The position numbers and the translations under genes were made by a program. From VGTK01 sp046327915 (lineage in GTDB: Bacteria; Desulfobacterota; Binatia; UBA12015), in NCBI GenBank assembly GCA_046327915.1, contig JAXLXO010000003.1, forward strand, positions 1 through 64,000: 64,000 nt of DNA. The letters run 5' to 3'. How positions within the stretch are numbered: position 1 is the stretch's first letter; every line of letters starts with the position of its first letter. The notes below the pieces were generated by a model. The model saw only the letters and a list, made by a program, of their open reading frames with translations, did not search any database and had not been told where the DNA came from. Of the stretch, positions 1 to 7,697 are shown piece by piece.

Positions 1-441
1 GAGGAACGCCGGATCGCCAATTTCATCTCGTTCATCGGCGACGGCAAGGGCACGCAGGCCCTCGGACAGGCGCTCGAAAGCGCAGAAGTCCGGGCGCGCG
101 ACCTGATCGAAGAGCTCGCCGCCCTTGAAGCCACGGCGACGTCGGTCTTTCGTGCACCGCCCGCGGAGTGGATCGAGCACCGCCTGCAGAAGCTCGAGGA
201 GCTTCTCGGGTCGGCGACGGAGCGGTCCGCCCTGCTCCTCCGCAGAGTCCTCGGGTCCGTGAAGCTGACCCCGGTCACGCCGGAGGTGGGTCGCCCCTAC
301 TACCAGGCTCGAACCGCCGTCGAGGTCCTCGCCCTGCTGGACGAGGCCTCGGACGGCGGTTCGAATTCATTGCAACAGTGGAGGCGGGGGGAATTGAACC
401 CCCGTCCGAAAGCACTCGATCGAAAGCCTCTACACGCTTAG
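1..441 (+). CDS. C-terminal part of a large serine recombinase, 5' end outside the window
   Basis: The frame is open from base 1 to a TAG at 439-441. Its first residues (RRIANFISFIGDGKGTQAL) and the following charged helix with many Glu/Leu match the coiled C-terminal region of large serine recombinases and resolvase-type integrases, after the zinc-ribbon domain. The catalytic serine domain must lie upstream of the window. The last 20 or so codons are read out of the ssrA 3' end on the opposite strand, which explains the odd tail WRRGELNPRPKALDRKPLHA. This overlap is typical when an integrase gene abuts the tmRNA attachment site. It could be the intact end of a functional integrase or a decayed remnant; only this part can be seen. 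Confidence 0.7.
   Translation, partial: EERRIANFISFIGDGKGTQALGQALESAEVRARDLIEELAALEATATSVFRAPPAEWIEHRLQKLEELLGSATERSALLLRRVLGSVKLTPVTPEVGRPYYQARTAVEVLALLDEASDGGSNSLQQWRRGELNPRPKALDRKPLHA
371..404. other. presumed attachment half-site at the ssrA 3' end
   Basis: The 3' end of ssrA (acceptor stem and T-arm) coincides with the end of a serine recombinase gene that reads into it. ssrA 3' ends are a frequent integration target. The sequence to the left (bases 1-370) would belong to the element and the ssrA gene to the chromosome. The partner att site and the element's other end are outside the window, so the core sequence cannot be defined. Confidence 0.45.
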
Positions 442-729
442 CTCACCTTTTATCGTCATCCCGTCGGCGCCGATGAGCGGGCTCCTTCGAGACCAGCCTG
501 GGAGATTTGAGTCACGAGCCTCCAAGCTGCAGCCCGTAACCGATCCCGCGAAAATGACGTCCGCTTCAACCCAGCGGGAGAAGGCCGGGCGGACGCCTCA
601 CGAACTTAAGCCGCGAGGAGGTACTGATCGTTGTCTGCGGTTAAGCAGTCCGGCTGTTTAACGAGGCCAACCGGAACCTCGGCGTGCCACCTTCGACTCT
701 GTAACCTCCGTCGAATCCAGGTCGCCCCC
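379..729 (-). ncRNA. ssrA: transfer-messenger RNA (tmRNA)
   Basis: The minus strand starts GGGGGCGACCTGGATTCGAC, a classic tmRNA 5' end, and finishes with the T-arm/acceptor GGGGGTTCAATTCCCCCCGC. The first seven bases (729-723) pair with CGCCTCC at the 3' end, with one G-U pair. The tag reading frame is at 638-606: GCA resume codon, then encoded peptide ADNDQYLLAA and TAA, close to the E. coli ANDENYALAA tag with the hydrophobic LAA-type C-terminus. The length of 351 nt is normal for one-piece tmRNA. The three bases after the discriminator (378-376) read CTG, so CCA is not encoded and must be added. tmRNA with SmpB (gene at 3457-3936) rescues stalled ribosomes. Confidence 0.97.
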
Positions 730-746
730 AAGTGAACGACACCGCG

Positions 747-752
747 ACTATA
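747..752 (-). promoter_or_regulatory. candidate -10 box of ssrA
   Basis: Reading the minus strand, TATAGT lies 17 nt before the mature tmRNA 5' end at 729. That would allow a short 5' leader to be removed by RNase P, as for other tmRNAs. No convincing -35 box is seen at the normal spacing. The rest of 730-858 shows nothing else recognisable. Confidence 0.3.
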
Positions 753-858
753 AGTCGGCCCTCCGGCTGCCGCCACCCCTGAGGATCCACGAGCGGCGAA
801 GATTTCCTCCGCTCTGCCGCTCGCCTCGTCCGCCGCGGGCGCTTGCGCCCCCCGCGGA

Positions 859-3297
859 TCAGTCGTCGAACACGACGACGCGGTTGCCGCCGCTCTCCGA
901 GATCCACAGGTTTCCTGCCGGATCGGACGCGACCGAGTCTGGGAAGCAGAAGCCGCTCGCCGACCGGACGGGGTTGCCGCAGGTGCTCCCGCTCGAGACG
1001 AAGTCGGGCTGCCCGATCACCGCATCCGCCGTATCGTCGCCGGACAACGGCGCGTCGAAGCGCAGCACGCGATGGTTGCCGCTGCCCGGGTCGACCACCC
1101 ACAGGCTTCCCGACGCATCGACGGCCACGTCGGACGGGCCGCACAGGCTCTGCGCATTCCGCACGGAGGACCCGTTGTACTGGTTGCAGCCGCTGGCGGT
1201 GGTGAACGACGCCTTGCCGAACAGCCGATCGGCGGTGCGGTCGCCCTTCGATCCCGGAGTTCCGGGCGTTCCGCCGCCGGTCGCGAGCGGCTTCTGGAAT
1301 ACGACCACGCGATCGAACCCGCCGTCCGCGACGTAGACGTTGCCGGGCCCGTCGACGGCGATCCCGAACGGGTTGAAGATCGCGTCCGCACTCGGCGACG
1401 CCGGCACGGTAGCGCTCGTCAGGTTCGCCTGCCCGAGAGCGAGGTCGGCGTTGGCGTCCTGCGTGAACGGCTTCTTGAAGACGAGCACGCGGAAGTTCGA
1501 GCGGTCGGTGACCCAGAGGTTGTCGTCGGCATCGACTGCGGCGCCGCGCGGCGCGTTCAACGTCGCCGCACCGACCGGGCCGCCCCGGTTCGCAGTCCTG
1601 GTGACGAAGCCGGCCTGTCCGAGGACCCGAGTCGCCGGTTGATCGGCGGTCATGCCGCTCGCGAACGGCGACGCGTAGCCGAGGACGCGATTGTTCAGCT
1701 CGTCGACCACCCAGACGTTGCCCTGCGAATCGACGGCGACGTCGGTGGGCTGGCACAGCGTGTTCGCCGCCGCAGGCGTGCCGACACCCTGGTTGCAGTA
1801 GTGCGCCTTGAAGCTCGGCTGTCCGAGCACCAGCGTCGCGGACTCCCCGTTCGCGAACGCGGCAGCATCGAGCCAGCCGAGCACGCGGTTCGCGCCGGAG
1901 TCGGCGACGTAGACGTGCGGCGGATTCACCGACCGGTCGAACGCGATGCCGCGCGGCACCGTCAGCGACTTCAGATCGACACGATTGGGCAGTGATGCGG
2001 CGAAGCCCTTCTGGCCGACGACGCCATCCGCAATGACGTCGGTGGTGAGCGGACTGTCGAAGCGCAGCACGCGGTTGTTGCCGCCCTCCAGATTGGTCAG
2101 GGGCTGCATACCGTCGGCGACGTAGACGTTCCCGAACGCGTCGAAGTCGACGTCGGACGCCTGCGTGAAGCGCTTCGACGACGGGAACGGGCCGGTCGTT
2201 CCGAGCGTGCGGTTGGCGGTGCGCCCGTTGCTGCCCAGCAGGGGCGCATCGAACTCGAGCACGCGCCCGCTGAAGTCCGCGATCCAGAGCCGGCCGGACG
2301 CATCGACGCCGACACCGGTCGGCTCGCGCAGCTGGTCGAGCCCGGAGCCCTGCGTCTTCGTGGTGAAGCTCGTCTGTCCGTACACCTGGTCGGCGACCTG
2401 GTTCGCGAGCGGGCTCGTGAACACGAGCACGCGGTTGTTGGTCTTGTCTGCCACGACGAGGTTGCCGTCGTCGTCGATCCACAGATCGGTTGGGCTGCAC
2501 AGCGTATCGTCGTCCGGCGACGCGCTGCCGCGGTTACAGGAAACCGCGCTGAAGCTCGCCTGCCCGAACACCGTGTCCGCGGTCTTGTCACCCGCCGATC
2601 CCGGCACGCCGGGCGTTCCGCCGCCGCCCGCCTTCGGGTCGTCGTACTCGAGGACGCGGTGGTTCGACAGGAAGGGACCGAAGCCGTCGGCGACGTAGAG
2701 GTTGCCGTCGGCATCGAGCGTCGTGCCGGCGGGCGCGCACATGGTGTCCGCGCTCGCGCTGCTGCCCCGGTTGCACTGCGTCGACGTGAAGTTCGCCTGC
2801 CCGAACACGGCCGCCGCCGGCTGGTCGAACTCCAGCCCGCTGTTGAATGGCGACGCGAAGCGCAGCACGCGGTTGTTGCCGTTGTCCGCGACGTACAGGT
2901 CGCCCGAGGCGTCGACCGACAATCCGGTCGGGAAGCACAGGCTCTTGTCGCTCGCGCTGCCGCCGCGGTTGCACGCGGCCGAGGTGTAGTCCGCCTGCCC
3001 GATCACGAGGTTCGCCGGCGTGCCCTTCCGGAAGGCGCGCGCGTTCTTCCAGCCGAGGATGCGGTGATTGTCGAAGTCGGCGACGTAGAGGCGATTCGGC
3101 GAGGAGGTGCGGTCGATCACGATCGACGACGGATCGTGCAGGCCCCTCGAGTCGACGAAGCCCGAAGCCCAGTTCAGGAAGTTGTTCTGCCCGAGCACGT
3201 GGTCGGCGATCGCGTCGCCGCCGACGGCGGTCGCCCGATCCGGAGACAGTGCCAGGCAGGCGTGCAGGATGAGCAGAACCAGTACCGAGCGATGCAT
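859..3297 (-). CDS. secreted NHL-repeat beta-propeller protein
   Basis: 812 aa. The N-terminus (MHRSVLVLLILHACLALSP) is a signal peptide ending near residue 25. The rest is built from about twelve NHL-type repeats with the pattern VDASGNLYVADNGNNRVLRF. Between them sit spacer motifs of the form VxGQxxF..CNxG..TLCxP; the recurring Cys residues could form disulfides after export. NHL repeats fold into beta-propellers that usually bind proteins or ligands; no catalytic signature is visible. Twelve repeats would make two six-bladed propellers. The ATG is preceded by GGAGGA at a good distance (3302-3311). The gene lies alone between ssrA and smpB; a role in envelope or extracellular binding is inference. 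Confidence 0.85.
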   Translation of the reverse strand: MHRSVLVLLILHACLALSPDRATAVGGDAIADHVLGQNNFLNWASGFVDSRGLHDPSSIVIDRTSSPNRLYVADFDNHRILGWKNARAFRKGTPANLVIGQADYTSAACNRGGSASDKSLCFPTGLSVDASGDLYVADNGNNRVLRFASPFNSGLEFDQPAAAVFGQANFTSTQCNRGSSASADTMCAPAGTTLDADGNLYVADGFGPFLSNHRVLEYDDPKAGGGGTPGVPGSAGDKTADTVFGQASFSAVSCNRGSASPDDDTLCSPTDLWIDDDGNLVVADKTNNRVLVFTSPLANQVADQVYGQTSFTTKTQGSGLDQLREPTGVGVDASGRLWIADFSGRVLEFDAPLLGSNGRTANRTLGTTGPFPSSKRFTQASDVDFDAFGNVYVADGMQPLTNLEGGNNRVLRFDSPLTTDVIADGVVGQKGFAASLPNRVDLKSLTVPRGIAFDRSVNPPHVYVADSGANRVLGWLDAAAFANGESATLVLGQPSFKAHYCNQGVGTPAAANTLCQPTDVAVDSQGNVWVVDELNNRVLGYASPFASGMTADQPATRVLGQAGFVTRTANRGGPVGAATLNAPRGAAVDADDNLWVTDRSNFRVLVFKKPFTQDANADLALGQANLTSATVPASPSADAIFNPFGIAVDGPGNVYVADGGFDRVVVFQKPLATGGGTPGTPGSKGDRTADRLFGKASFTTASGCNQYNGSSVRNAQSLCGPSDVAVDASGSLWVVDPGSGNHRVLRFDAPLSGDDTADAVIGQPDFVSSGSTCGNPVRSASGFCFPDSVASDPAGNLWISESGGNRVVVFDD

Positions 3298-3456
3298 CGC
3301 AGGCTCCTCCGGACGAAACTCACGGGCACGGCGCTCTGGAACGTGGCGCTCTTCGAGCAGGCGGATCGGCGACGGCTACCATGGGGTCACCCGCGGGGGC
3401 AATCCGCATTTTTCGAGCAAAATTTGGCGGGCCGAGCCGGGGGCCGCGCGCGACCG

Positions 3457-3936
3457 CTACGAGCGCGTCCGGTTGCGCGACTTCATCACCCGGTCGATTT
3501 CGCGCTTGCTCTCGGCGGCCTTCAGGTCCTGCCGCTTGTCGTGGTGCTCCTTGCCGCGCGCGAGCCCGATCTCGACCTTGGCGACGCCGTTCTTGAAGTA
3601 GAGCTTCGTCGGGATCAGCGTGAAGCCGCGCTCGCGCGTCTTGCCGGCGAGGCGGTCGATCTCCTGACGGTGCAGCAGCAGCTTCCGCTGGCGGTCGGGA
3701 TCGGGGATGTCGCGCGCCGCGTACCCGTAGGGCGTGATGTGCACGCCGACCAGATACGCCTCGCCGCCCTTGGTGATCTTCGCGTACGAGTCCTTGAGGT
3801 TGACCTTGCCCTCGCGGATCGACTTGACCTCGGCGCCGAGCAGCATGATCCCCGCCTCGACGGTCTCGTCGATGAAGTAGTCGTGCCGCGCCTTGCGGTT
3901 GACGGTGATGAGCTTCTCGCCGGACTCGCGGGGCAT
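3457..3936 (-). CDS. smpB: SsrA-binding protein SmpB
   Basis: 159 aa, the usual SmpB length. Recognisable SmpB blocks are NRKARHDYFIDETVEAGIML, LLGAEVKSIREGKVNLKDSY, PDRQRKLLLHRQEI and LARGKEHHDKRQDLK, followed by a basic tail (KREIDRVMKSRNRTRS) that enters the ribosomal A-site channel. SmpB binds the tRNA-like part of tmRNA and is needed for trans-translation; its RNA partner is encoded about 2.7 kb away on the same strand. The start at 3936 (MPRESGEKLITV) matches the family N-terminus; the longer open frame upstream runs into the divergent SDR gene and is unlikely. The Shine-Dalgarno is weak. Confidence 0.95.
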   Translation of the reverse strand: MPRESGEKLITVNRKARHDYFIDETVEAGIMLLGAEVKSIREGKVNLKDSYAKITKGGEAYLVGVHITPYGYAARDIPDPDRQRKLLLHRQEIDRLAGKTRERGFTLIPTKLYFKNGVAKVEIGLARGKEHHDKRQDLKAAESKREIDRVMKSRNRTRS

Positions 3937-4024
3937 CCGGGCGTGCCTAGCACACGGCGGACGCCGATCGCAGCCGCGGCGACGCGGTTGATCCCCGACG
4001 CTCCGGTCCCCTACGCTGCGGAGC

Positions 4025-4774
4025 ATGAAGCGATTCCAGGACCGTGTCACCCTCGTCACCGGCGCCGCCTCCGGCATCGGGCGCGCCGTCGCGGAGCGTC
4101 TCGCCGCCGAAGGCGCCCTGCTCTACGCGGCCGACGTCCAGTCGGAGCCGCTCGCGGAGCTCGAGAAGAAGCTCGCCGCCGAAGGCTGCACCGTGGCGAC
4201 GCGCCGCTGCGACGTCAGCAGCGAGAGCGACGTCGCCGAGACCGTCGCCGACTGCGTCGGCCGCTTCGGCCGCCTCGACGCGCTGGTCAACGTCGCCGCG
4301 ATCCTGCGCGCCGACCACCTGCACGAGCTCGCGACCGCGGACTGGAACCGCGTCCTCGGCATCAACCTCACCGGAACGTTCTTCATGTGCCGCGCCGCCC
4401 TGCCCCACCTCATGGCGTCGCGCGGCAACGTCGTGAACGTCGCGTCGACGGCCGCGATCCACGGCCAGCCGTACGCCGGTGCGTACGCCGCATCCAAGGG
4501 CGGCGTGCTCGCGCTCACCAAGTCGATCGCGATCGACTACGTCAAGCACGGCGTGCGCGCCAACGCGGTGCTGCCGTGCGACATCGCCACGCCGATCTTC
4601 TCGCAGTTCAACATGCCCGAGGGCGGCGACTGGAAGCTCGTCAAGCGCGTCATGGCGCCGAAGGGCTCTGGCGATCCGGCGGACGTCGCGGGCATCGTCG
4701 CGATGCTCGCGAGCGACGATGCGAAGCACGTGACGGGCGCGGAGGTGCGGGTCGACGGGGGGTGCTTTGCGTAG
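4025..4774 (+). CDS. SDR-family oxidoreductase
   Basis: 249 aa, classical short-chain dehydrogenase length. The N-terminal cofactor motif TGAASGIG, the NVAA segment in strand 4, a catalytic Ser in VASTAAIHG, the YAASKGG motif (Tyr-x3-Lys) and the C-terminal VDGGCFA are all present. The family reduces or oxidises hydroxyl/keto groups with NAD(P)H; the Asp after strand 2 (AADVQSE) favours NAD. Substrate is unknown. The gene is divergent from smpB with under 90 bp between and followed by a toxin-antitoxin pair, so it is probably transcribed alone. Confidence 0.85.
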   Translation: MKRFQDRVTLVTGAASGIGRAVAERLAAEGALLYAADVQSEPLAELEKKLAAEGCTVATRRCDVSSESDVAETVADCVGRFGRLDALVNVAAILRADHLHELATADWNRVLGINLTGTFFMCRAALPHLMASRGNVVNVASTAAIHGQPYAGAYAASKGGVLALTKSIAIDYVKHGVRANAVLPCDIATPIFSQFNMPEGGDWKLVKRVMAPKGSGDPADVAGIVAMLASDDAKHVTGAEVRVDGGCFA

Positions 4775-4827
4775 GATTTGCCGTGCGCGACATTGACTGC
4801 TCCGCGCCCGGAGGGGACAACGCGGGC

Positions 4828-5121
4828 ATGGGACGAACGAAGTCGGTCGGCGCGAGCGAGCTCCGTGCGCATCTCGGGTCGGTCCTGCGAAGCGTCCGGC
4901 AGGGAGCGACTGTCGTGGTCACCGAGCGTGGCAAGCCGGTCGCGGAGCTGCGTCCTCTGCCGATCGAAGAGACGAACGCCGGTCTTGCCCGCCTCGTGGC
5001 CGAGGGGATTCTCACTCCGCCTTCGCGCCCCGGCGGTCTCCGCCCATTCCGTCCGATCCGCCTGAAGGGCGGCGCCACGCTCTCCGACGCGATTCTCGAA
5101 GATCGTGAGGACCGCTTCTGA
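4828..5121 (+). CDS. Phd/YefM-type antitoxin of a VapBC-like pair
   Basis: 97 aa. The N-terminal half (VGASELRAHLGSVLRSVRQG, then TVVVTERGKPVAELRPL) is the Phd/YefM DNA-binding fold. The C-terminal tail (TLSDAILEDREDRF) is the acidic/aromatic toxin-binding part typical of antitoxins paired with PIN toxins. GGAGGGG at 4810-4816 is a strong Shine-Dalgarno for this ATG. The stop codon overlaps the start of the toxin gene, so the two are co-translated. It is expected to neutralise the PIN nuclease and repress its own promoter. Confidence 0.85.
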   Translation: MGRTKSVGASELRAHLGSVLRSVRQGATVVVTERGKPVAELRPLPIEETNAGLARLVAEGILTPPSRPGGLRPFRPIRLKGGATLSDAILEDREDRF

Positions 5122-5555
5122 GCCTTCGCTACCTCGACTCGAGCGCGCTCGCGAAACGCTACGTCGCGGAGAGCGGTGGCGATGTGGTGCGCAGCCTCGG
5201 CCCCGACGGCCTCACGACGAGCCGCCTGAGCGAGGTCGAAGTCGCGTCCGCGCTGTCGCGTCGCAGGCGTGAAGGTGTGTGCGGCACCGGCGAGCACGAT
5301 CTCGCCCTGAAGGAGCTCGGCAGCGACCTGTCCGGAATGTCCGTGCTCGAGATTGCCTCCGGCATCGCCGCACGGGCGCGCGACATCGTGGCCCGGCATC
5401 CGCTTCGCGCCGGCGATGCGATCCATCTCGCGAGCTGCCTGCTCCTGCAGGACACCACCGGGGAGACGGTCGAGCTCGTCGCGTTCGACCGCAAGCTCCG
5501 CGCCGCTGCGGAGTTCGAAGGCCTTCCCGTGCTTCCTCCCGAGATCGAGTCCTAG
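5118..5555 (+). CDS. PIN-domain ribonuclease toxin (VapC-like) with CTG start
   Basis: 145 aa. All four PIN acidic positions are visible: Asp in LRYLDSSALAK, Glu in SEVEVASAL, Asp in RAGDAIHLAS and Asp in VAFDRKL; together they bind Mg2+ for RNA cleavage. The first Asp lies upstream of the only ATG in the frame (5184). The frame has a stop at 5106-5108, and the only reasonable start between is CTG at 5118, preceded by GAGG (5107-5110) and overlapping the antitoxin stop (CTGA). A gene model starting at 5184 would lose the first catalytic residue. The 3' end overlaps the convergent acyl-CoA dehydrogenase gene by 4 bp. Confidence 0.85.
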   Translation: MSLRYLDSSALAKRYVAESGGDVVRSLGPDGLTTSRLSEVEVASALSRRRREGVCGTGEHDLALKELGSDLSGMSVLEIASGIAARARDIVARHPLRAGDAIHLASCLLLQDTTGETVELVAFDRKLRAAAEFEGLPVLPPEIES

Positions 5556-6793
5556 CTCCCGAAGTCCCAGCTCTCGCCCGCGTGGTAGCGGGTCAGCACG
5601 TTCTTCGCGATCAGGATGCGGTGCACCTCGTCGGGACCGTCGGCGAGGCGCAGCGTGCGCGCGCCCTGGTACATCGCGGCGAGCGGCAGATCACCCGACA
5701 CGCCGGCGGCACCCCACACCTGGATCGCGCGGTCGACGACGCGCTCGTACGCGGCGGGGACGAAGATCTTGAGCGCCGAGATGTCGGTGCGCGGGTCGCC
5801 GCCGCCGTCCATCTTCTCCGCGCAGTGGATCGTCATGAGGCGCGCCGCCTGGATGTCGATGTACGAGTCGGCGATGAAGCCCTGGATGAACTGCTTGGTC
5901 TCGAGCTTGCCGCCGTGCACCTCGCGCATCGTCGCGCGCTCGACCATCAGATCGAACGCGCGCCACATCTGACCGACCGAGTTCATGCAGTGGTAGACGC
6001 GGCCCGCGCCGAGGCGCTCCTGCGCGGCCTCGTGTCCGGAGCCGGCGCGGCCGAGCGCGTTCTCGACCGGGACGCGCACGTCGTCGTAGGTGATCTCGCA
6101 GTGGTCGCTGTGCCGGCCCCACACCTCGATGCCGCGCACGATCTTCAGGCCGGGCGTGTTCTTCGGCACGATGATCTGCGTCATGCGGCCGTTGTCCTTG
6201 CCGGCGCCCTCGGTGCGGCACATGACGATGAAGAAGTCCGCGCGGAAGCCGTTCGACGTGAACCACTTGCGGCCGTTGATCACCCACTGGTCGCCGTCGC
6301 GACGTGCGGTGGTCTTGATCGAGCGCGGGTCCGAGCCCGCCGACTCGGGCTCGGTCATCGAGAAGCCGGACTCCATCTTCCCCTCGGTGAGAGGCACGAG
6401 CCACTTCCTCTTCTGCTCCTCGGTGCCGTACTTGAGCAGGATCTTCTGGTTGCCGGAGTTCGGCGCCACGACGCCGAAGAGCGAAGCCGCGCCCATGCTG
6501 TAGGCGAGGATCTCGTTCATGTACGCGTGCTCGAGGAAGTTGAGCCCGGACCCGCCGTACTCGGGCGGCAGATGCGGCGCCCAGAGCCCGGCCTTCTTCA
6601 CCTTGTCCTTGACGGCCTCGCGCAGCTCGCGCGCCTCCGCGCGCTGCTCCTCGGTGGCACCGTCCGAGCGCGCGACCCAGAGCTTGCGCTCGTTGGGCAG
6701 AATCTCCTTGTTGACGATCTGCGCCGTGAGCGTGCGGATCTCGTTGATCCGCGGATCGAGCGTCGGGACGGGCTTCACATTCATCTGCAGCAT
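5552..6793 (-). CDS. acyl-CoA dehydrogenase, ACAD10/11-like
   Basis: 413 aa. It has the acyl-CoA dehydrogenase layout: an N-terminal helical domain with GLWAPHLPPEYGGSGL, a beta domain with FSMTEPESAGSDP (FAD/substrate loop) and WVINGRKWFTSNG, and a C-terminal helical domain ending LRLADGPDEVHR. The last motif is characteristic of the ACAD10/11-like group. It should oxidise an acyl-CoA to the enoyl-CoA and pass electrons to ETF (genes at 57700-59460). The ATG at 6793 has GAGGAA directly upstream; this Shine-Dalgarno overlaps the TGA of the HepT toxin gene, so the dehydrogenase may be translationally coupled to the toxin-antitoxin pair. Confidence 0.9.
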   Translation of the reverse strand: MLQMNVKPVPTLDPRINEIRTLTAQIVNKEILPNERKLWVARSDGATEEQRAEARELREAVKDKVKKAGLWAPHLPPEYGGSGLNFLEHAYMNEILAYSMGAASLFGVVAPNSGNQKILLKYGTEEQKRKWLVPLTEGKMESGFSMTEPESAGSDPRSIKTTARRDGDQWVINGRKWFTSNGFRADFFIVMCRTEGAGKDNGRMTQIIVPKNTPGLKIVRGIEVWGRHSDHCEITYDDVRVPVENALGRAGSGHEAAQERLGAGRVYHCMNSVGQMWRAFDLMVERATMREVHGGKLETKQFIQGFIADSYIDIQAARLMTIHCAEKMDGGGDPRTDISALKIFVPAAYERVVDRAIQVWGAAGVSGDLPLAAMYQGARTLRLADGPDEVHRILIAKNVLTRYHAGESWDFGS

Positions 6794-6801
6794 GCGATTC
6801 C

Positions 6802-7230
6802 TCAGGTGGGTCTGCGCGCCAGCCAGGCCGCGACCTCGCGCGCGAAGCGCTCGAGGTCGAGCAGGCCGTCGGTCGCGGCCGTGAACAGGATTTCCGATAC
6901 GACGCGTCCGTAGCCGTGCGCGACGACATTCCGGAACGACGCCGCCCGACCGAGAGCCGCATCGGTCTCCGCGGTGATCACGCCCCGCTCGGCCAGGCGG
7001 TGAAACGACTCGGCGAGCGTGGCCGCAGGAGCCCACCTCTCGTCGGCAATGACGTGGCTCGCGACGTCGAGACACGTCTGCACGGCCAGCATCAGGTTGA
7101 ACGCGACGAGGTCGCTCGCGTCCCGATCGGAGGCGAGCTCGGACGCCGTGGCGCGGACGTTGGCACGAACGCGCCCGAGGCGATCCTCGAGCTCGGCGAG
7201 CTTCGCCGTGACGACGTCCCTGTCCGTCAT
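6802..7230 (-). CDS. HepT-like HEPN ribonuclease toxin (DUF86)
   Basis: 142 aa, all-helical. The HEPN active-site motif R-x4-6-H is seen in FRNVVAHGYGRV, including the Tyr two residues after His that MntA-type antitoxins modify with AMP. Upstream helices (LVAFNLMLAVQTCLDVASHV) match DUF86/HepT proteins. The start codon overlaps the stop of the upstream MNT gene by 4 bp. The family cleaves RNA or tRNA unless AMPylated by its partner. The position directly before an acyl-CoA dehydrogenase gene with an 8-bp gap is unusual. Confidence 0.88.
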   Translation of the reverse strand: MTDRDVVTAKLAELEDRLGRVRANVRATASELASDRDASDLVAFNLMLAVQTCLDVASHVIADERWAPAATLAESFHRLAERGVITAETDAALGRAASFRNVVAHGYGRVVSEILFTAATDGLLDLERFAREVAAWLARRPT

Positions 7231-7622
7231 GCGCGACGGTCCGCGGCCAGATGGTCGAGGTACGCGTCGCGCATGCGCTCGAACCAGGGACGGTCGTTCT
7301 CCAGGTCCACCAGCGCGTGCGAGCGCCACCGCGCCGCACACCCCTTCTCGTGCTCGGCAACGATCACCCCGTCGCGGACGATCGCCTGGAGCATCGGGAA
7401 GCCGACCGCGTCCAGATCGACGATCTGCACTTCGCGGTTCACTGCGCGCGTGAGGTCGGTCGCCAGGGCAAGCGGATCCACCTCGCGTCCGAGGACCGCG
7501 ACGTCGACGTCCGAATCCGCGCGATCCGTGCCGCGCGCCGTCGACCCGAACAGGATCGCGAGCCGGACCTCCGTCCGGCCCGCGAGCGCCTGCCGCAGCA
7601 GGTCTGCGACCGCCTCGTTCAC
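7227..7622 (-). CDS. MntA-like nucleotidyltransferase antitoxin
   Basis: 131 aa with GTG start. The minimal nucleotidyltransferase signature GS-x10-D-x-D is complete: FGSTARGTDRADSDVDVAV. In characterised MNT-HEPN pairs this enzyme transfers AMP to the Tyr near the HEPN active site and so silences the toxin. Order (antitoxin first) and 4-bp overlap with hepT match known pairs. No obvious operator is seen in the short upstream gap (7623-7697). Confidence 0.88.
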   Translation of the reverse strand: MNEAVADLLRQALAGRTEVRLAILFGSTARGTDRADSDVDVAVLGREVDPLALATDLTRAVNREVQIVDLDAVGFPMLQAIVRDGVIVAEHEKGCAARWRSHALVDLENDRPWFERMRDAYLDHLAADRRA

Positions 7623-7697
7623 GTTGGGTGTATAGCCGAGGCGTGGCGGCCTAGACCAGCACTGCCCGCGCTGGCCCAGGCTCCGAAGGCTGCCGCC

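Noticed and set aside
168..476. Frame ending with GGIEPPSE-type residues over the ssrA 3' end
   Set aside because: This is the well-known false protein read from tmRNA 3' ends; it overlaps the recombinase frame and the RNA gene.
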